This document shows positions 17,580 through 27,925 of a DNA stretch of 64,000 bases, piece by piece. The notes under the pieces are model-generated. The model was given only the letters and a program-made list of their open reading frames with translations. It was not told the origin of the DNA and ran no database searches. The position numbers and the translations under genes were made by a program. How positions within the stretch are numbered: position 1 is the first letter of the stretch; every line of letters starts with the position of its first letter. Origin of the DNA: Polyangium sp. 6x1 (lineage in GTDB: Bacteria > Myxococcota_A > Polyangia > Polyangiales > Polyangiaceae); assembly GCF_029946515.1 (NCBI RefSeq), contig NZ_JARZHH010000030.1:1-64000 (forward strand), read 5' to 3'.

Positions 17580-18242
17580 GTGGAGCCGCGCGCGCGTGGG
17601 CTTCGCGTTGCACTCGTGCTCTGCGCGCTCCTCGTTCCAGCTCCATGCTTCTCGCTCGGCTGCCGGTCCGAGGCGCCACGCGCGAGCACGTGCCCGGCGG
17701 GCTTTCGCGCCGATACGGCGCGGGCCGAGGCGATCCTCGCGAAGGTCGGGGAGCTTCCCGCGGGCGCGCGCGCGAGGGACGCCGCGCTCGCGAAGGGCGG
17801 GGTGTCGTTCTGCTTCGGCCGCATCGGGGTGTCGTCGGTGACGACCGCAGGCGCCGTGCTGATCGACGAGGCGCTCGGCACGGAGGAGGCCGCCGCGCGG
17901 GTCGCGCACTTGCTCACGCACGTGGCCGAGGGGCTCCGCGTGGAGCCCGCGCGTGGTGAGGAGGACGAGAGCTGCGAGGTGATCACCGAGCGCGCGCTCG
18001 CCGCGGAGGCAAAGGCGCTGTCGCTGGAGCTCGGCCTGCGCCGCGCGCTCGGGATCGGCGCGGAGGCGCGCGTGCGGTACGCGTTCGAAGAGAACTTCTG
18101 GGCCGCGCCGGAGGGGGCGCGCGAGGGGCTCGTGCTCGACTACCTGCGCGCGCATCCCGACGGCGCGCCGGGCATCGACGCGCTCGCCTCGGGTTACGCG
18201 CGGCGCTGCCGGGAAGCGCGGGACGCCGCCTCCGCGCGTTGA
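17580..18242 (+). CDS. Putative lipoprotein, unknown function
   Basis: A 220-aa protein from a GTG at 17580, which puts a lipoprotein signal (LVLCALLVPAPCFSLGC) near the N-terminus; a GTG at 17511 would add 23 residues without signal character. The mature part is Ala/Glu-rich and mainly helical, with a His pair in VAHLLTHVAEGLR. A Cys pair (SCEVITE and SFCFGR) may form a disulfide. No family was recognised. The 3' end overlaps the convergent MYXO-CTERM gene by 49 bp, so the two C-terminal coding regions share DNA on opposite strands. Confidence 0.6.
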   Translation: MEPRARGLRVALVLCALLVPAPCFSLGCRSEAPRASTCPAGFRADTARAEAILAKVGELPAGARARDAALAKGGVSFCFGRIGVSSVTTAGAVLIDEALGTEEAAARVAHLLTHVAEGLRVEPARGEEDESCEVITERALAAEAKALSLELGLRRALGIGAEARVRYAFEENFWAAPEGAREGLVLDYLRAHPDGAPGIDALASGYARRCREARDAASAR

Positions 18243-18727
18243 CGGCGGCGCGCGAAGGTCGCGATCCCGAGCCCGAGCACGAGCACGCTGACGGAAGCTT
18301 CGAGCGGCGCGGATGCCGCGAGCCGACACCCGCACCCACTGTCGCCGCCGGACGAGGCCGCAGCGACGCACACCTTCTGCGTCTTGCAGGTCGCGCCCGA
18401 AGCGCACGCGTTCGCGTCCGAGCACGGGCCCACGATCTTCGTGCGCTCGTAGTCCATGAGGTCCGCGTCGGGCGGCAGGAGACCGGCGCAGACGATCGTG
18501 GAGGCACAAAGCGGTTTGTCCTGGCACGTCTCGCCGCGCCCGCACTCCGCGTCGGACGTGCACGCGACAGGGCTGCAATAGGGCGCGCTGTGGCAGGTCG
18601 CGCCCACGGTCCCCTCGGGGCAGTCGTCCGGCGGCGGCCCGACCACGTCCGCACGCGCGGGCGTGGGCGCGACGGACGCGAGCGCCGAGAGCCCGAAGAT
18701 CGCGATCCAGAAGGACGCACGCTTCAT
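18194..18727 (-). CDS. MYXO-CTERM Cys-rich surface protein
   Basis: A 177-aa protein starting at the ATG at 18727, which is followed by a clean signal peptide (cleavage near ARA/DV). The middle is a Cys-rich module with two copies of a CxSDAxCxxGxxCxxxxxC-like pattern (CTSDAECGRGETC and CSDANACASGATC). The C-terminus is a textbook MYXO-CTERM tail: GCGCRLAA, a hydrophobic helix and ARRRQR. That tail directs sorting and cell-surface attachment in myxobacteria by a myxosortase. Its last 49 bp overlap the convergent lipoprotein gene. The function of the Cys-rich part is unknown. Confidence 0.82.
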   Translation of the reverse strand: MKRASFWIAIFGLSALASVAPTPARADVVGPPPDDCPEGTVGATCHSAPYCSPVACTSDAECGRGETCQDKPLCASTIVCAGLLPPDADLMDYERTKIVGPCSDANACASGATCKTQKVCVAAASSGGDSGCGCRLAASAPLEASVSVLVLGLGIATFARRRQRAEAASRASRQRRA

Positions 18728-18833
18728 CGACGAACCTCCACGCCCTGCCCTACGCGATCCCACGCGCGTCGTCGACAGCGAACGAGCCGCGTCGCAGCCC
18801 CGCGCGCCGCGCGCTACGTTCGGGGCGAGCCCC

Positions 18834-19865
18834 ATGGACGCCCTCCGCGCCCGCATCGCGCGACGCCTCGAGCGTGGGATCGCGCCCTCCCTGCCCGGCC
18901 GCGCGCTCGCGAGCGCGTGGGCCGCGATCGCCTCTGCGCGCGTTGCCCGCCCCGTGACGCTCCCCGAAGGCGCGCGCATCGTCGGCGTCGGCGGCGCGGT
19001 CCTCGGCGGCGCGGGCAAGACCCCCGTCGCGATCGAGCTCGCGCGCGCGCTCGCGCTCGAAGGTCACGACGTCGCGCTGATCGGACACGGCTACCGCGCG
19101 CGCAGCGCTTCCCCGCGCCGCGTCCTGCCGGACGATCCCGTCGCTCTCGTCGGCGACGACGCCCTCTGCGCGGCGCGCGCGCTCGCCTCCACGGGCGCGC
19201 CTGTCTTCGTCGCGAGACGACGCGCCGAGGCGCTCGCGCTCGCGGTTCGGTCCGGAAAAACCCTCCTCGTCGTGGACGGCCTCCTCCAGGCTTCTCCGCG
19301 ACGCCTCGACGACGCCGTGCTCGTGCTCGACGGCGCCTCTCCGTTCGGCGCCGGCGTTTGCCCGCCGCTCGGCGATCTGCGCGCCCCCGCGTCATCGCTC
19401 GTCGAAGCGGCCGATCACGTCGTCGCGATCGGCGGCGCGCGCTCGCCCGCCCTCCCCGCGTTTGCCGTGCCGCTCGCCTCCTCGATCGACGGCGCCCTCG
19501 ACGCGTCCGGCCGCCGTCACGATCTCGCTTCCCTCGCTTCACGACGCGTCGGCCTCCTCGTGGCCATCGCGCGCCCCGATCGCCTGCTCCCTGCGCTCGA
19601 TCGTGAGGGCATCCACCCGCGCGCCATCCTCTGTCTTGCCGACCACGCCCGCTTCGGCCCGGAGCCCCTCGATCGTGCCCGGGCCCTTCGCCTCGACGCC
19701 TGGCTCACCACGGCTCGGTGCGCTACCAAGCTCCCGCCCTGGCTCGGCGGTGCCCCGGTCCTCGCCCTCGATCATCGGGTCGACGTCGGTCCGCTCCTCG
19801 CTCGACTCTCGTTTCGAGGCTCGCGCGAGGGCGCGCCTGCCTGTGCTAGGCTCCCGGCCCCATGA
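18834..19865 (+). CDS. lpxK: LpxK-like protein (tetraacyldisaccharide 4'-kinase family), divergent
   Basis: A 343-aa protein. The ATG at 18834 gives the expected N-terminus. The P-loop VGGAVLGGAGKTP aligns with the LpxK pattern VGNxTVGGTGKTP, and GYRAR matches the family GYGxR motif. The family motif DDGLQH appears only as VDGLLQ, with the first Asp and the His absent. DHARF stands where DHHxF is usual, and TTARCATKLP stands for TEKDAVKL. It is therefore an LpxK homologue whose kinase activity on lipid A precursor is uncertain. The stop codon overlaps the next ATG (ATGA), so it is co-transcribed with the following lipoprotein. No other lpx gene is nearby. Confidence 0.72.
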   Translation: MDALRARIARRLERGIAPSLPGRALASAWAAIASARVARPVTLPEGARIVGVGGAVLGGAGKTPVAIELARALALEGHDVALIGHGYRARSASPRRVLPDDPVALVGDDALCAARALASTGAPVFVARRRAEALALAVRSGKTLLVVDGLLQASPRRLDDAVLVLDGASPFGAGVCPPLGDLRAPASSLVEAADHVVAIGGARSPALPAFAVPLASSIDGALDASGRRHDLASLASRRVGLLVAIARPDRLLPALDREGIHPRAILCLADHARFGPEPLDRARALRLDAWLTTARCATKLPPWLGGAPVLALDHRVDVGPLLARLSFRGSREGAPACARLPAP

Positions 19866-20449
19866 AATGGATGCGTTCGCTCAGGTTGGTCGTGACGGCG
19901 ATGGCGCTCGTGAGCGCTCCTCTTTCGCTTTCGATTTCGACGGTCGGCTGCTCGGGCGGCTCGGGCGGCGCGAAGGCCCCGGATCTCAACCCCGCTGACA
20001 TGCCGGCCGGCGCGAGCTGGACGGGCGTCTACTTCAGCGAGCTCTACGGCTACCTGCACCTCGTTCAGGACGGCAACGCGGTCGAGGGCAAGTGGATCCG
20101 CCCGCACAAGGACAAGTGGGGCAAGCTCAAGGGCGAAGCCACCGGCGACGTCATCAAGTTCGAGTGGACCGAGTACACGACGGGCCTCGTCGGCCCCAAC
20201 GCGTCGAAGAGCGGACGCGGCTACTTCAAGTACAAGCGCCCCGCGGGTGAGAACGTCGACGACACGTTCGCCGGCGAGATCGGCTTCGACAAGGACGAGG
20301 TCGGCGAGCCCTGGGACGGGGTCAAGCAGCGCAACGTGAACCCCGACCTCGCGTCGATCGGCGGCACGGGATCCTCCGACCTCGGCGGCGGCGACTGGGA
20401 TTCGGAGAACAAGGAACAGGGCGCGCCCGAGGAGCCGGCAAACCCCTGA
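19862..20449 (+). CDS. Lipoprotein of unknown function coupled to LpxK homologue
   Basis: A 195-aa protein beginning in an ATGA overlap with the LpxK-like gene. The signal (MKWMRSLRLVVTAMALVSAP, then STVGC) is lipoprotein type, with the probable lipidated Cys at 30. The mature domain (about 50-160) is beta-rich with WTGVYFSELYGYLHLVQDG and KWIRPHKDKWGKLKGEATGD, followed by an acidic, Gly-rich tail (GGGDWDSENKEQ). The first part resembles small beta-barrel ligand-binding domains in general layout, but no family was recognised. Its coupling to the LpxK homologue hints at an envelope function. Confidence 0.75.
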   Translation: MKWMRSLRLVVTAMALVSAPLSLSISTVGCSGGSGGAKAPDLNPADMPAGASWTGVYFSELYGYLHLVQDGNAVEGKWIRPHKDKWGKLKGEATGDVIKFEWTEYTTGLVGPNASKSGRGYFKYKRPAGENVDDTFAGEIGFDKDEVGEPWDGVKQRNVNPDLASIGGTGSSDLGGGDWDSENKEQGAPEEPANP

Positions 20450-20492
20450 CAGGAGGCTCGGGGACGTACCCTCGCCCGAGCGAGATTGCGAA

Positions 20493-21992
<1,500 letters not shown>

Positions 21993-22123
21993 CCATGGGC
22001 TTCCGGTTCGCCCCAAATTCGCGAACCGGGATTGTCCGTGCGTACAATGTCGTCGGTCGGTCGCCCGCTCCCTCCGGGGGGCGGGCGGCGAATCAGAGCG
22101 TGAAGGCCTGAACGAGCAGCGAC

Positions 22124-22441
22124 GTGTCCCGGACCATCACCGACAACGTCGGAGAAATCGAGACGATCTGCAAGACCGACCCCGCGCGTGTGGGGGACCT
22201 GGTCAAGCTCGTGTTTCGCTCGGATGACGACGCGGATCCGCCGTTCAACGTCCGGATCAAGTCGCCCTCGGGCAAGGTGATCATCGAGCGGGTGCTGCGC
22301 GATCTGCCCACGGGCAAGCCCCAGAGCGCGCCGCCGATCGAGTTCACCGCCTCGGCCCCGGGCGCGTACAAGATCGAGATCTGGCAGCTCTACGGCAAGA
22401 TTCGCGGAAACGCGGTGCTCAACGTGATCCCGGCGATGTAG
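22124..22441 (+). CDS. Small hypothetical protein
   Basis: A 105-aa protein from a GTG start with only a weak ribosome binding site. The sequence is beta-rich (VKLVFRSDDD, FNVRIKSPSGKVIIERVL, APGAYKIEIWQLYGKIRGNAVLNV), consistent with a small Ig-like or C2-like sandwich. The pattern PSGKV...GAYKIEI is typical of domains that carry or modify extracellular proteins, but no signal peptide is visible. It lies 131 bp after gcvPB and before the Bat operon on the same strand. Function unknown. Confidence 0.6.
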   Translation: MSRTITDNVGEIETICKTDPARVGDLVKLVFRSDDDADPPFNVRIKSPSGKVIIERVLRDLPTGKPQSAPPIEFTASAPGAYKIEIWQLYGKIRGNAVLNVIPAM

Positions 22442-22607
22442 CGGGCGCCGCGCGCCCCTTCCGGGAATAAAGGCGCCGCTGCGCCTGTCCACGGGCCGCG
22501 AGCCTTGCTATGTGCACGCCGCACGCCGGTCGCGCGCGCGAGGCGCGAGATCGAGCCACGACGGCCTTGCGGCAACGCCCGCCCAGAAACCTCCTCAAGC
22601 TCAAGCC

Positions 22608-23594
22608 ATGCACGACGTCCGCGCCCTGAATGAGCTCGTCGCGAAAGAGAGTGCCTTCGTCGACAACCTGATCACCGAGGTCGGCAAGGTGATCGTCGGG
22701 CAAACCTACATGCTCGAACGGATCCTGATCGGCCTGCTCACGGGCGGTCACGTCCTGCTCGAAGGCGTGCCCGGGCTCGCGAAGACGCTCACGGTCCGCA
22801 CGCTCTGCGACGCGATCCACGCGAAGTTCTCGCGCATCCAGTTCACCCCCGATCTCCTGCCGGCCGACGTGATCGGCACGGTCATCTACAACCACCAGAA
22901 GGGCGAGTTCTCGTCGAAGCTCGGGCCGATCTTCGCGAACCTCGTGCTGGCCGACGAGATCAACCGCGCGCCGGCGAAGGTGCAGAGCGCGCTGCTCGAG
23001 GCGATGCAGGAGAAGCAGGTCACGATCGGCGACTCGACCTACAAGCTGCCCGATCCCTTCGTGGTCATGGCGACGCAGAACCCGATCGAGCAGGAGGGCA
23101 CGTACCGTTTGCCCGAGGCGCAGGTCGATCGCTTCATGCTGATGGTGAAGGTCGGGTACCCGACCCGCGCGGAGGAGCGGCAGATCATCGACCGCACGAC
23201 GGGGCTCGTCGAGGCGAGCGCGAACAAGATCATCGAGCCCGAGACGCTGGTCTCTGCGCGCAGGGTCGTGCGCGACGTCTACATGGATGACCGCGTGAAG
23301 GACTACATCGTCGACGTGGTCTTCGCGACGCGCGAGCCGAGCCAGAAGGGCATGAAGGAGCTCGTGAGCATGATCGAGTACGGCGCGAGCCCGCGCGCCT
23401 CGATCGCGCTGGCCCTCGCGGCGCGGGCGCACGCGTTCCTGCGGCACCGCGGGTATGTGACGCCCGAGGACGTGAAGGCGGTGGGCCCGGACGTGCTTCG
23501 GCATCGCATGGTGCTCACGTACGAGGCCGAGGCCGAAGAGGTGACGGCCGAGCAGGTCGTGCGGCGCGTGTTCGAGGTGGTCGAGGTGCCGTGA
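22608..23594 (+). CDS. MoxR-family AAA+ ATPase, first gene of Bat operon
   Basis: A 328-aa MoxR ATPase from the ATG at 22608; a GTG at 22512 would add 32 residues of poor quality. Motifs are the Walker A GVPGLAKT, Walker B VLADEINRAPAKVQSALLEAM, sensor ATQNPIEQEGTYRLPEAQ and the arginine-containing DRFML. MoxR proteins act as chaperone-like ATPases working with VWA-domain proteins. It heads an eight-gene run (to 31725) in which each gene overlaps the next, here by a GTGA junction with the DUF58 gene. This is the standard Bat (Bacteroides aerotolerance) arrangement. Confidence 0.93.
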   Translation: MHDVRALNELVAKESAFVDNLITEVGKVIVGQTYMLERILIGLLTGGHVLLEGVPGLAKTLTVRTLCDAIHAKFSRIQFTPDLLPADVIGTVIYNHQKGEFSSKLGPIFANLVLADEINRAPAKVQSALLEAMQEKQVTIGDSTYKLPDPFVVMATQNPIEQEGTYRLPEAQVDRFMLMVKVGYPTRAEERQIIDRTTGLVEASANKIIEPETLVSARRVVRDVYMDDRVKDYIVDVVFATREPSQKGMKELVSMIEYGASPRASIALALAARAHAFLRHRGYVTPEDVKAVGPDVLRHRMVLTYEAEAEEVTAEQVVRRVFEVVEVP

Positions 23595-24604
23595 AGGCCC
23601 GCGGTCGTACGAAGAAGGGGGCGACGAAGGGCCCGAGCTTCGGGGAGCGCCTCCGTGCGTTCTTCGGGCTCGGCGACGAGCCCCCGAAAGAAGACGCGCC
23701 GAGCAAGAAGGACGGCGCGAAGGCCGGCGCCGCGGACCTGCTGAAGCGGCTGCGCGTCATCGAGATCAAGACGAGCCACCTCGCGAACGAGCAGCTCTCG
23801 GGGTCGTACTCGTCGGTGTTCCGGGGCCAGGGGCTCTCGTTCCGCGAGGTGCGCGCGTACAACCCCGGCGACGACGTGCGGTGGATCGACTGGAACGTGT
23901 CGGCGCGCATGAACGAGGCCTTCGTGAAGGTCTTCGTCGAAGAGCGCGAGATGACCGTGATGCTCGTGGTCGATGCGTCGGAGAGCGAGCACTTCGGGAC
24001 GCGGCGGGCCTCGAAGGCCGCGGTGGCCGCGGAGATCTGCGCGCTCTGCGCGTTCAGCGCGATCCGCAACAACGACCGCGTGGGCCTCGTCCTGGCCACG
24101 GATCGCGTGGAGAAGATCGTCCCGCCGAAGAAGGGCGACAAGCACGTGATGCGCGTCATCCGCGAGATCCTGGGGCACGAGCCGGAGAGCGCGGGGACGG
24201 ACCTCCGGGTCGCGCTGGAGACGCTCTCGAAGGTGCAGAAGCGCAGGAGCGTCGCGTTCGTCGTGAGCGACTTCTTCGATCACGGCTACGAGCGGGCCCT
24301 CGCGCTCGCGGCGAGCAAGCACGACGTGATCCCGGTGGTGATCGAGGATCCGCGCGATGCGGAGCTGCCGGACGTCGGCCTCGCGACGTTCGAGGATCTG
24401 GAGACGGGCGAGCAGGTGCTCGTCGACACCTCGGATCGCAAGGTGCGGGAGCGGTACGCAGCCGAGATGCGGAAGATGCGGCGCGAGCGAGACAAGCTGT
24501 TCAAGAAGCTCGCGGTCGACACGGTCACGATCCGCACGGATCAGAGCTACGTGGAGCCGCTGCGCCAGCTCTTCGCGAAGCGCGCGAGGAGGGCCCGGCG
24601 ATGA
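23591..24604 (+). CDS. DUF58 domain protein
   Basis: A 337-aa protein starting with GTG in a GTGA overlap with moxR. The hallmark DUF58 stretch is FREVRAYNPGDDVRWIDWNV (about 86-105). It is followed by a VWA-like domain whose MIDAS-type strand reads MLVVDASESE (D-x-S-x-S). A Lys-rich, low-complexity N-terminus (about 1-50) precedes it and no membrane segment is evident. DUF58 proteins are constant partners of MoxR and are thought to bind metal ions and protein ligands. The position directly after moxR fits a MoxR-DUF58 complex acting on the downstream VWA proteins. Confidence 0.9.
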   Translation: MKARGRTKKGATKGPSFGERLRAFFGLGDEPPKEDAPSKKDGAKAGAADLLKRLRVIEIKTSHLANEQLSGSYSSVFRGQGLSFREVRAYNPGDDVRWIDWNVSARMNEAFVKVFVEEREMTVMLVVDASESEHFGTRRASKAAVAAEICALCAFSAIRNNDRVGLVLATDRVEKIVPPKKGDKHVMRVIREILGHEPESAGTDLRVALETLSKVQKRRSVAFVVSDFFDHGYERALALAASKHDVIPVVIEDPRDAELPDVGLATFEDLETGEQVLVDTSDRKVRERYAAEMRKMRRERDKLFKKLAVDTVTIRTDQSYVEPLRQLFAKRARRARR

Positions 24605-25704
24605 CGAGGACATCCCTCCCGCTCGTGTTCGCCGTGGCCCTCGTCGCCGTCGCCGCGTCGCGCCCGGCGCTGGCCGAGGAGACGGACGCGGACGCGGGCG
24701 CGCGCGTGTGGGCGTCGTGCGTGGAGCGTGTCCCCGAGGGCGCGAGCCGGCCGAAGATCACGGAGACGTTCCCCGAGCGCGGGACGAGCGGCTGGGCCGC
24801 GCCGCTCGAGATCACGGTCGTACACGGCAAGGGCGAGACCGTGATGCCCGGCGGTTTCCGGGTCGAACGAGGCAGCGATCAGTACAAGGCGCTCGAAGAG
24901 GCGGGGTTCGTCCTTCCAGACCCGGACGGCGGCGCAGGCCCGATCGCGGTCACGGAGGCGGGCGAGGCGTCCTCCACGACGAAGGTGACGATCCCGTTCG
25001 TGGCCCTGCCGAAGAACCCGGGCCGAAGCGCGATGATGCTGCCGCCCGTGCCGATCACGCTGGCGCGCGCGAGCGGGGATCTCGTGACCGTCTGCACGGC
25101 GCCGCATCCGATCCTGGTCGAGGATCCGATCGCGAACGAGCTCGATCCGAAGGTCCGACCGAACCCCGACGGGAGGTCGCAACGCGAGGAGTGGGTGCTC
25201 GCCAAGCAGCTCGCGATGGGCGCACTCGTGGGGGCGGTCCTCGCGGCGATCGGCGCGTGGCTCTTCGTGCGCTGGGCGCGCCGCCCGAAGCCCGCGCCGT
25301 ACGTGGCGCCGAAGCTCCCGTGGATCGCAGCGATCGAGGAGCTCGAAGCGATCCGCGCTTCCAACCTGATCACCGAGGGCAAGAACGACGAGTACTTCGA
25401 CCGCGTGAGCGACTGCGTGCGCAAGTACCTCGGCGCGCGGTACGGCTTCGATGGCCTCGAGAGCACGACCGACGAGATGCAACGGACCCTCGCACGCGTG
25501 CGGCCGCCGGTGCGCGGGCTCGACACGATCACGCGCTTCCTCGAAGAAGCCGACCTCGTGAAGTTCGCGCGCGTCTTGCCGAGCGAAAACGACTGCCTCG
25601 CAGCGCTCGAACGCGGCATCACGATCGTGCGCAACACGACCCCCGCCCAGGCGGGGGCCGGTGAGGCTTCTGCGCGCAAAGAAGCCGCGGGAGGGCCGAC
25701 ATGA
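24601..25704 (+). CDS. DUF4381-like membrane protein of Bat operon
   Basis: A 367-aa protein in an ATGA overlap with the DUF58 gene. It has a signal peptide (cleavage near LAE/ET at 25), a beta-rich periplasmic part (about 30-190), one membrane helix (about 205-225, LAMGALVGAVLAAIGAWLFV) and a cytoplasmic tail. The tail pattern (AIEELEAIRASNLITEGKNDE, YLGARYGFDGLESTTDEM, LVKFARVLPSE) is the signature of DUF4381/BatD C-terminal regions. The equivalent proteins in other Bat operons sit between DUF58 and BatA. It probably anchors the complex in the inner membrane. Confidence 0.83.
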   Translation: MTRTSLPLVFAVALVAVAASRPALAEETDADAGARVWASCVERVPEGASRPKITETFPERGTSGWAAPLEITVVHGKGETVMPGGFRVERGSDQYKALEEAGFVLPDPDGGAGPIAVTEAGEASSTTKVTIPFVALPKNPGRSAMMLPPVPITLARASGDLVTVCTAPHPILVEDPIANELDPKVRPNPDGRSQREEWVLAKQLAMGALVGAVLAAIGAWLFVRWARRPKPAPYVAPKLPWIAAIEELEAIRASNLITEGKNDEYFDRVSDCVRKYLGARYGFDGLESTTDEMQRTLARVRPPVRGLDTITRFLEEADLVKFARVLPSENDCLAALERGITIVRNTTPAQAGAGEASARKEAAGGPT

Positions 25705-26837
25705 AGCGGTTCGGCCTCGTCCTTGTGCAGACCCTCGTGGTGCTCGCGCTCGCGCTCGTCTGGCCCTTCGTGGCGCGGCGCGAGGCCTGGGCGAGCGCGA
25801 GCTTCGAGCTGCCGTGGCTTCTCCTCGGGCTCGTGATCGTGCCGGTCCTGCTCTGGTGGGGCACGGCGGGTCAGGACCGGCGAACGCCGCGGCTGCGCGT
25901 CGGCACGGTCCTGCCGTTCGTCACGGGCCCGCGCGGCGTGCGCGCGAAGCTGCGCGACTTGCCGGGCGTGCTGCGCGCGGTCTCGGTCGCGCTGCTCGTC
26001 ACCGCGATCGCGCGCCCGATCTCGATCCTGCGCGACGAGCGCGGTGACGACAAAGGCATCGACATCGTGGTCGCGCTCGACCTCTCGGGCTCGATGCGCG
26101 CGATCCTCGACGCCAAGCCGGGCGATCTGCCAGGCCGGATCTCGCTGCCGCGCGGCAAGCGGCTCACGCGGCTCGACACGGCGAAGATCGTCCTGCAGGA
26201 CTTCATCTCGCGCCGGAAGACCGACCGCATCGGCGTCGTCGTCTTCGGCAAGAGCGCGTACGTCCTCTCGCCGCCCACGCTCGACTACCACCTCCTGAGC
26301 GAGCTCGTCGGCAAGATGACGCTCGACGTGATCGACGGGTCGAGCACGGCGATCGGCGACGGGCTCGCCACGGCCGTCGCGCGCCTGCGCAAGAGCGACG
26401 CGCAGTCGAAGGTGATCGTGCTGCTCACGGACGGCGACAACAAAGAGGGCCTGGTTTCGCCGCAGTACGCGACGCACCTCGCGACGAGCGTGGGCGCGCA
26501 GGTCAACACGATCCAGATCGGCAACGACGACGAGGTCGACGTCGAGGACGGCTTCGATCTGCTGGGCCAGCCGCGCTACGTGCGCCGTCGTTATCCGGTG
26601 AACCCCGAGCTGCTCAAGTGGATCGCGAAGACCACGAAGGGCGAGGCGTACATCGCGACCGACGCGCAGGGGCTCGCGCAGAGCATGCACGCGGTGCTCG
26701 ACAAGCTGGAGAAGACGCGCTTCGAGGCGAGCCGCGGCTCGTTCGAGGATCTCTTCCCGTTCCTGCTCGTGCCGGGCGTCGTGCTCGTGGGCCTCGACGC
26801 GCTGCTTCGGGCGTGGCTGCTCCGGAGGTTCCCGTGA
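25701..26837 (+). CDS. batA: VWA-domain membrane protein BatA
   Basis: A 378-aa protein in an ATGA overlap with the preceding gene. Two N-terminal membrane helices (LVLVQTLVVLALALVWPF and LPWLLLGLVIVPVLLWW) are followed by a third near 100. A VWA domain carries the MIDAS motif DLSGSM and the later DGDNKEG, and a C-terminal helix (FPFLLVPGVVLVGLDALL) ends the protein. This is the BatA layout: the VWA domain faces the periplasm and binds a metal-dependent ligand. Bat proteins are linked to stress resistance and virulence in several bacteria. Confidence 0.9.
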   Translation: MKRFGLVLVQTLVVLALALVWPFVARREAWASASFELPWLLLGLVIVPVLLWWGTAGQDRRTPRLRVGTVLPFVTGPRGVRAKLRDLPGVLRAVSVALLVTAIARPISILRDERGDDKGIDIVVALDLSGSMRAILDAKPGDLPGRISLPRGKRLTRLDTAKIVLQDFISRRKTDRIGVVVFGKSAYVLSPPTLDYHLLSELVGKMTLDVIDGSSTAIGDGLATAVARLRKSDAQSKVIVLLTDGDNKEGLVSPQYATHLATSVGAQVNTIQIGNDDEVDVEDGFDLLGQPRYVRRRYPVNPELLKWIAKTTKGEAYIATDAQGLAQSMHAVLDKLEKTRFEASRGSFEDLFPFLLVPGVVLVGLDALLRAWLLRRFP

Positions 26838-27925
26838 TCTTCGGCGCGCCCGTCTTCCTCTTCTGCACCGCCCTCGCGGCCCTCGTCGCGGTCCTGCTCG
26901 CGCTCGGCGCGGTCTACCGGCGGCGCGCGGCGCAGGCCTTCGGCGACCTCGAGCGGGTCGAGGCGCTGCGCACGAGTGATCCCTCCGTGCGTCGCGCGTG
27001 GAAGGCGGTCCTCCTCGTGATGGCCACGGCGCTCGCGTTCTTCGCGGCGGCGCGCCCGCAGTACGGCAAGGGCACGCGGCTCGTGCCGGCGACGAATGTC
27101 GACGTGGTGCTCGTGCTCGACTACTCGAAGAGCATGTATGCGCGGGACGTCGAGCCCTCGCGCATCTTCCGGGCGAAGGTCGAGGTCGCGCGGCTCGTGA
27201 AGGAGCTCGAAGGCGCGCGGTTCGCCGCCGTCGCCTTCGCCGGCGAGCCGATGGGGTTTCCCCTCACGGCCGACGGCGCCGCGGTCGCGCAGTTCCTCCG
27301 CCAGCTCGACCCGAACGACATGCCCATCGGCGGCACCGCGATCGCCCGCGCCTTGACGCTCGCGCGGGACCTCCTGAAGCGGGATCCGAAATCGTCGGAG
27401 CACAAACGGATCGTCCTGCTCGTCACGGACGGCGAGGATCTGGAGGGCGATCCCGCCGCCGTCGCGCGCCAGCTCGGCGCCGAGGGCACGACGGTGCACG
27501 TCGTGCAGATCGGCGGCCGCACGCCCGAGCGGATCCCCGAGGTCGGCGAGGATGGACGCGTGGTCGGCTTCCGGACGGATCGAAACGGAAAACCGCTCAC
27601 GACCGCGCTCACCGTGCACGGCGAGAAGCAGCTCGCGTCGATCGCCGCGTCGACGCCCGGCGGCGAGATCATCGTGGCGGAGAAGGGCACGACCGGGATC
27701 GATCGGATCGCCGCGGACCTGCGCAAGCAGATGAAGAGCGAGCTCGCCGAGAAGATCGAGACGGTCTACGCCGACGTCTATTACTACCCGCTCGGGCTCG
27801 CGATCCTCTTGCTCGTGGCCGAGGCGTTGATCACGGACGCGCCGCTCCGGATCCTCCGGCGCAGGGCCGCGCCGAGGCCCGCCGCCGAGCGCAAACGAAA
27901 GGAGGCGCGTCGTGTCCCGGCCTGA
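26834..27925 (+). CDS. batB: VWA-domain membrane protein BatB
   Basis: A 363-aa protein. I start it at the GTG at 26834 because it makes a GTGA overlap with batA and opens on a membrane helix (VFLFCTALAALVAVLLALG). A second helix follows at about 56-72, then a VWA domain with MIDAS DYSKSM and DGEDLEG, and a C-terminal helix (YPLGLAILLLVAEAL). This pairs with BatA as the second VWA subunit. The C-terminus is basic (RRRAAPRPAAERKRKEARR). It overlaps batC by 14 bp. Confidence 0.9.
   Translation: MIFGAPVFLFCTALAALVAVLLALGAVYRRRAAQAFGDLERVEALRTSDPSVRRAWKAVLLVMATALAFFAAARPQYGKGTRLVPATNVDVVLVLDYSKSMYARDVEPSRIFRAKVEVARLVKELEGARFAAVAFAGEPMGFPLTADGAAVAQFLRQLDPNDMPIGGTAIARALTLARDLLKRDPKSSEHKRIVLLVTDGEDLEGDPAAVARQLGAEGTTVHVVQIGGRTPERIPEVGEDGRVVGFRTDRNGKPLTTALTVHGEKQLASIAASTPGGEIIVAEKGTTGIDRIAADLRKQMKSELAEKIETVYADVYYYPLGLAILLLVAEALITDAPLRILRRRAAPRPAAERKRKEARRVPA

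Noticed and set aside
20450-20492. Glycine riboswitch upstream of gcvPB
   Set aside because: The gap is only 43 bp, too short for the aptamer.
22419-23504. A long minus-strand frame across the moxR gene
   Set aside because: The opposite strand has the full set of MoxR motifs; this frame has none.
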